Assembly: GCA_022059125.1 (NCBI GenBank)
Contig: JAEUWY010000001.1
Location: forward strand, 3,906,001-3,970,000
DNA length: 64,000 nt
Direction of reading: 5' to 3'
Source of the DNA: Corynespora cassiicola
Lineage: Eukaryota > Ascomycota > Dothideomycetes > Pleosporales > Corynesporascaceae
Shown here: positions 63,385 through 64,000 of the stretch, piece after piece
Layout of the letters: each line of letters opens with the position of its first letter
Numbering within the stretch: the stretch's first letter is position 1
The notes under the pieces: model-generated
What the model was told of the DNA's origin: nothing
The model's database searches: none
The model's input: the letters and a program-made list of their open reading frames with translations, nothing else
Translations under genes and position numbers: made by a program

Positions 63385-64000
63385 GGCGACGAAGCCCGTT
63401 TGTGTATGCCCAAGCTTTTTCAAACGACCTTGACGGATATGCGCCCACGACGTATGAAAAACTCGCACACGGGCAGAAAAAATTAAGAAATCCAAGAATC
63501 GAGGTGAAATACCCCACAGCCGCAAAATCCGGGGTCAACCGCCGCAGTTGTCAGAGCAAAAAAGAGGGACGGACGGCCCATTGTAAAGTATGGCAGGTTG
63601 ACAGCAGCTTTTAGGGGATCGCCATCGTCTCACCTTCCCAAGAGATCCGGTCCACGGATCGCCCTGCGCTGCGAAGTTAGGAGGGGCTCCCCGGCTGGCG
63701 CATCGGCCCATGGGGTCCGTCGAAACATTGGAGCTGGAGCGAGGGCCCGGGTGGCGCTAAAAAATTTGACGGCGCTGGAATGGCGCCATGATGATTGGCC
63801 AGATGCCACAAAGTTTATGAGTGGTTAAGTGAGTGGGAGGGAGAAGGAGCTAAGAATGTTCTTCGTTGATTGAGGGTGTGGGCAGGATGCAGGGCTGATG
63901 GCAGCGTTTGTGGATGATGTGATTTGGTGAGATGCGGTGGGGGGGTGCCTGGTTTGCCCTCGTGAGGTCGTTCGATTGGGAAGCAGAAGCGGTATTGTGG
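63385..64000. other. Upstream region of the sugar porter to the window edge
   Basis: Promoter-like DNA; no gene was supported up to the edge. Confidence 0.5.

Overview
The window is genomic DNA of a filamentous ascomycete (Pezizomycotina). Genes carry short introns of about 47-96 nt, typically with GTAAGT- or GTATGT-like donors and often a CTRAC/CTAAC-type branch site before the acceptor. Several families are typical of filamentous fungi: a HET protein, a psi-factor-producing oxygenase, a SAT4-type membrane protein and many secreted plant-polysaccharide enzymes. I cannot fix class or genus from sequence alone. No RNA gene, CRISPR array or intact transposon was seen. Introns were spliced by hand, and frames were checked so that exon lengths sum to a multiple of three.

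Left block (about 1-15.4 kb, GC-rich from about 3 kb): a truncated HET-domain gene at the edge (-), a small two-exon membrane protein (-), and then housekeeping genes: an Aps1-like Nudix hydrolase (-), arginyl-tRNA-protein transferase ATE1 (+) and the very-long-chain enoyl-CoA reductase TSC13 (+). After a 2.5-kb gene-free stretch comes a 1118-residue fatty acid dioxygenase/P450 fusion of the Ppo family (+).

Middle block (about 15.4-57.3 kb, accessory, mixed strands): a secreted FAD oxidoreductase, a GH28-like beta-helix hydrolase, an alginate-lyase-fold polysaccharide lyase, two orphan disordered proteins, a four-cysteine secreted protein, a JmjC-like protein with a zinc finger, a SAT4 membrane protein, a PL11 rhamnogalacturonan lyase, an eight-cysteine secreted protein, a glutathione transferase, an arylsulfotransferase-like secreted protein, an MFS exporter, a GH35 beta-galactosidase, a PRISE-like reductase, a secreted M14 carboxypeptidase, an ACC-synthase-like PLP enzyme, two more orphan basic proteins and a GH30 endo-beta-1,6-galactanase.

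Right block (57.3-64 kb): SNU66/SART1 and mitochondrial ribosomal protein bL28m in a divergent pair, a doubtful small gene, and a sugar-porter transporter.

Functionally, the middle block looks like a loose island for attacking pectin hairy regions. PL11 cuts the rhamnogalacturonan I backbone, GH35 and GH30 trim galactan and arabinogalactan side chains, the beta-helix hydrolase and the lyase act on other acidic polysaccharides, and the sugar porter could import products. The most novel-looking items are the set of small orphan proteins with basic C-terminal helices (one with a 29-residue tandem repeat), the two cysteine-containing secreted proteins, and the JmjC-like protein with a degraded metal site.
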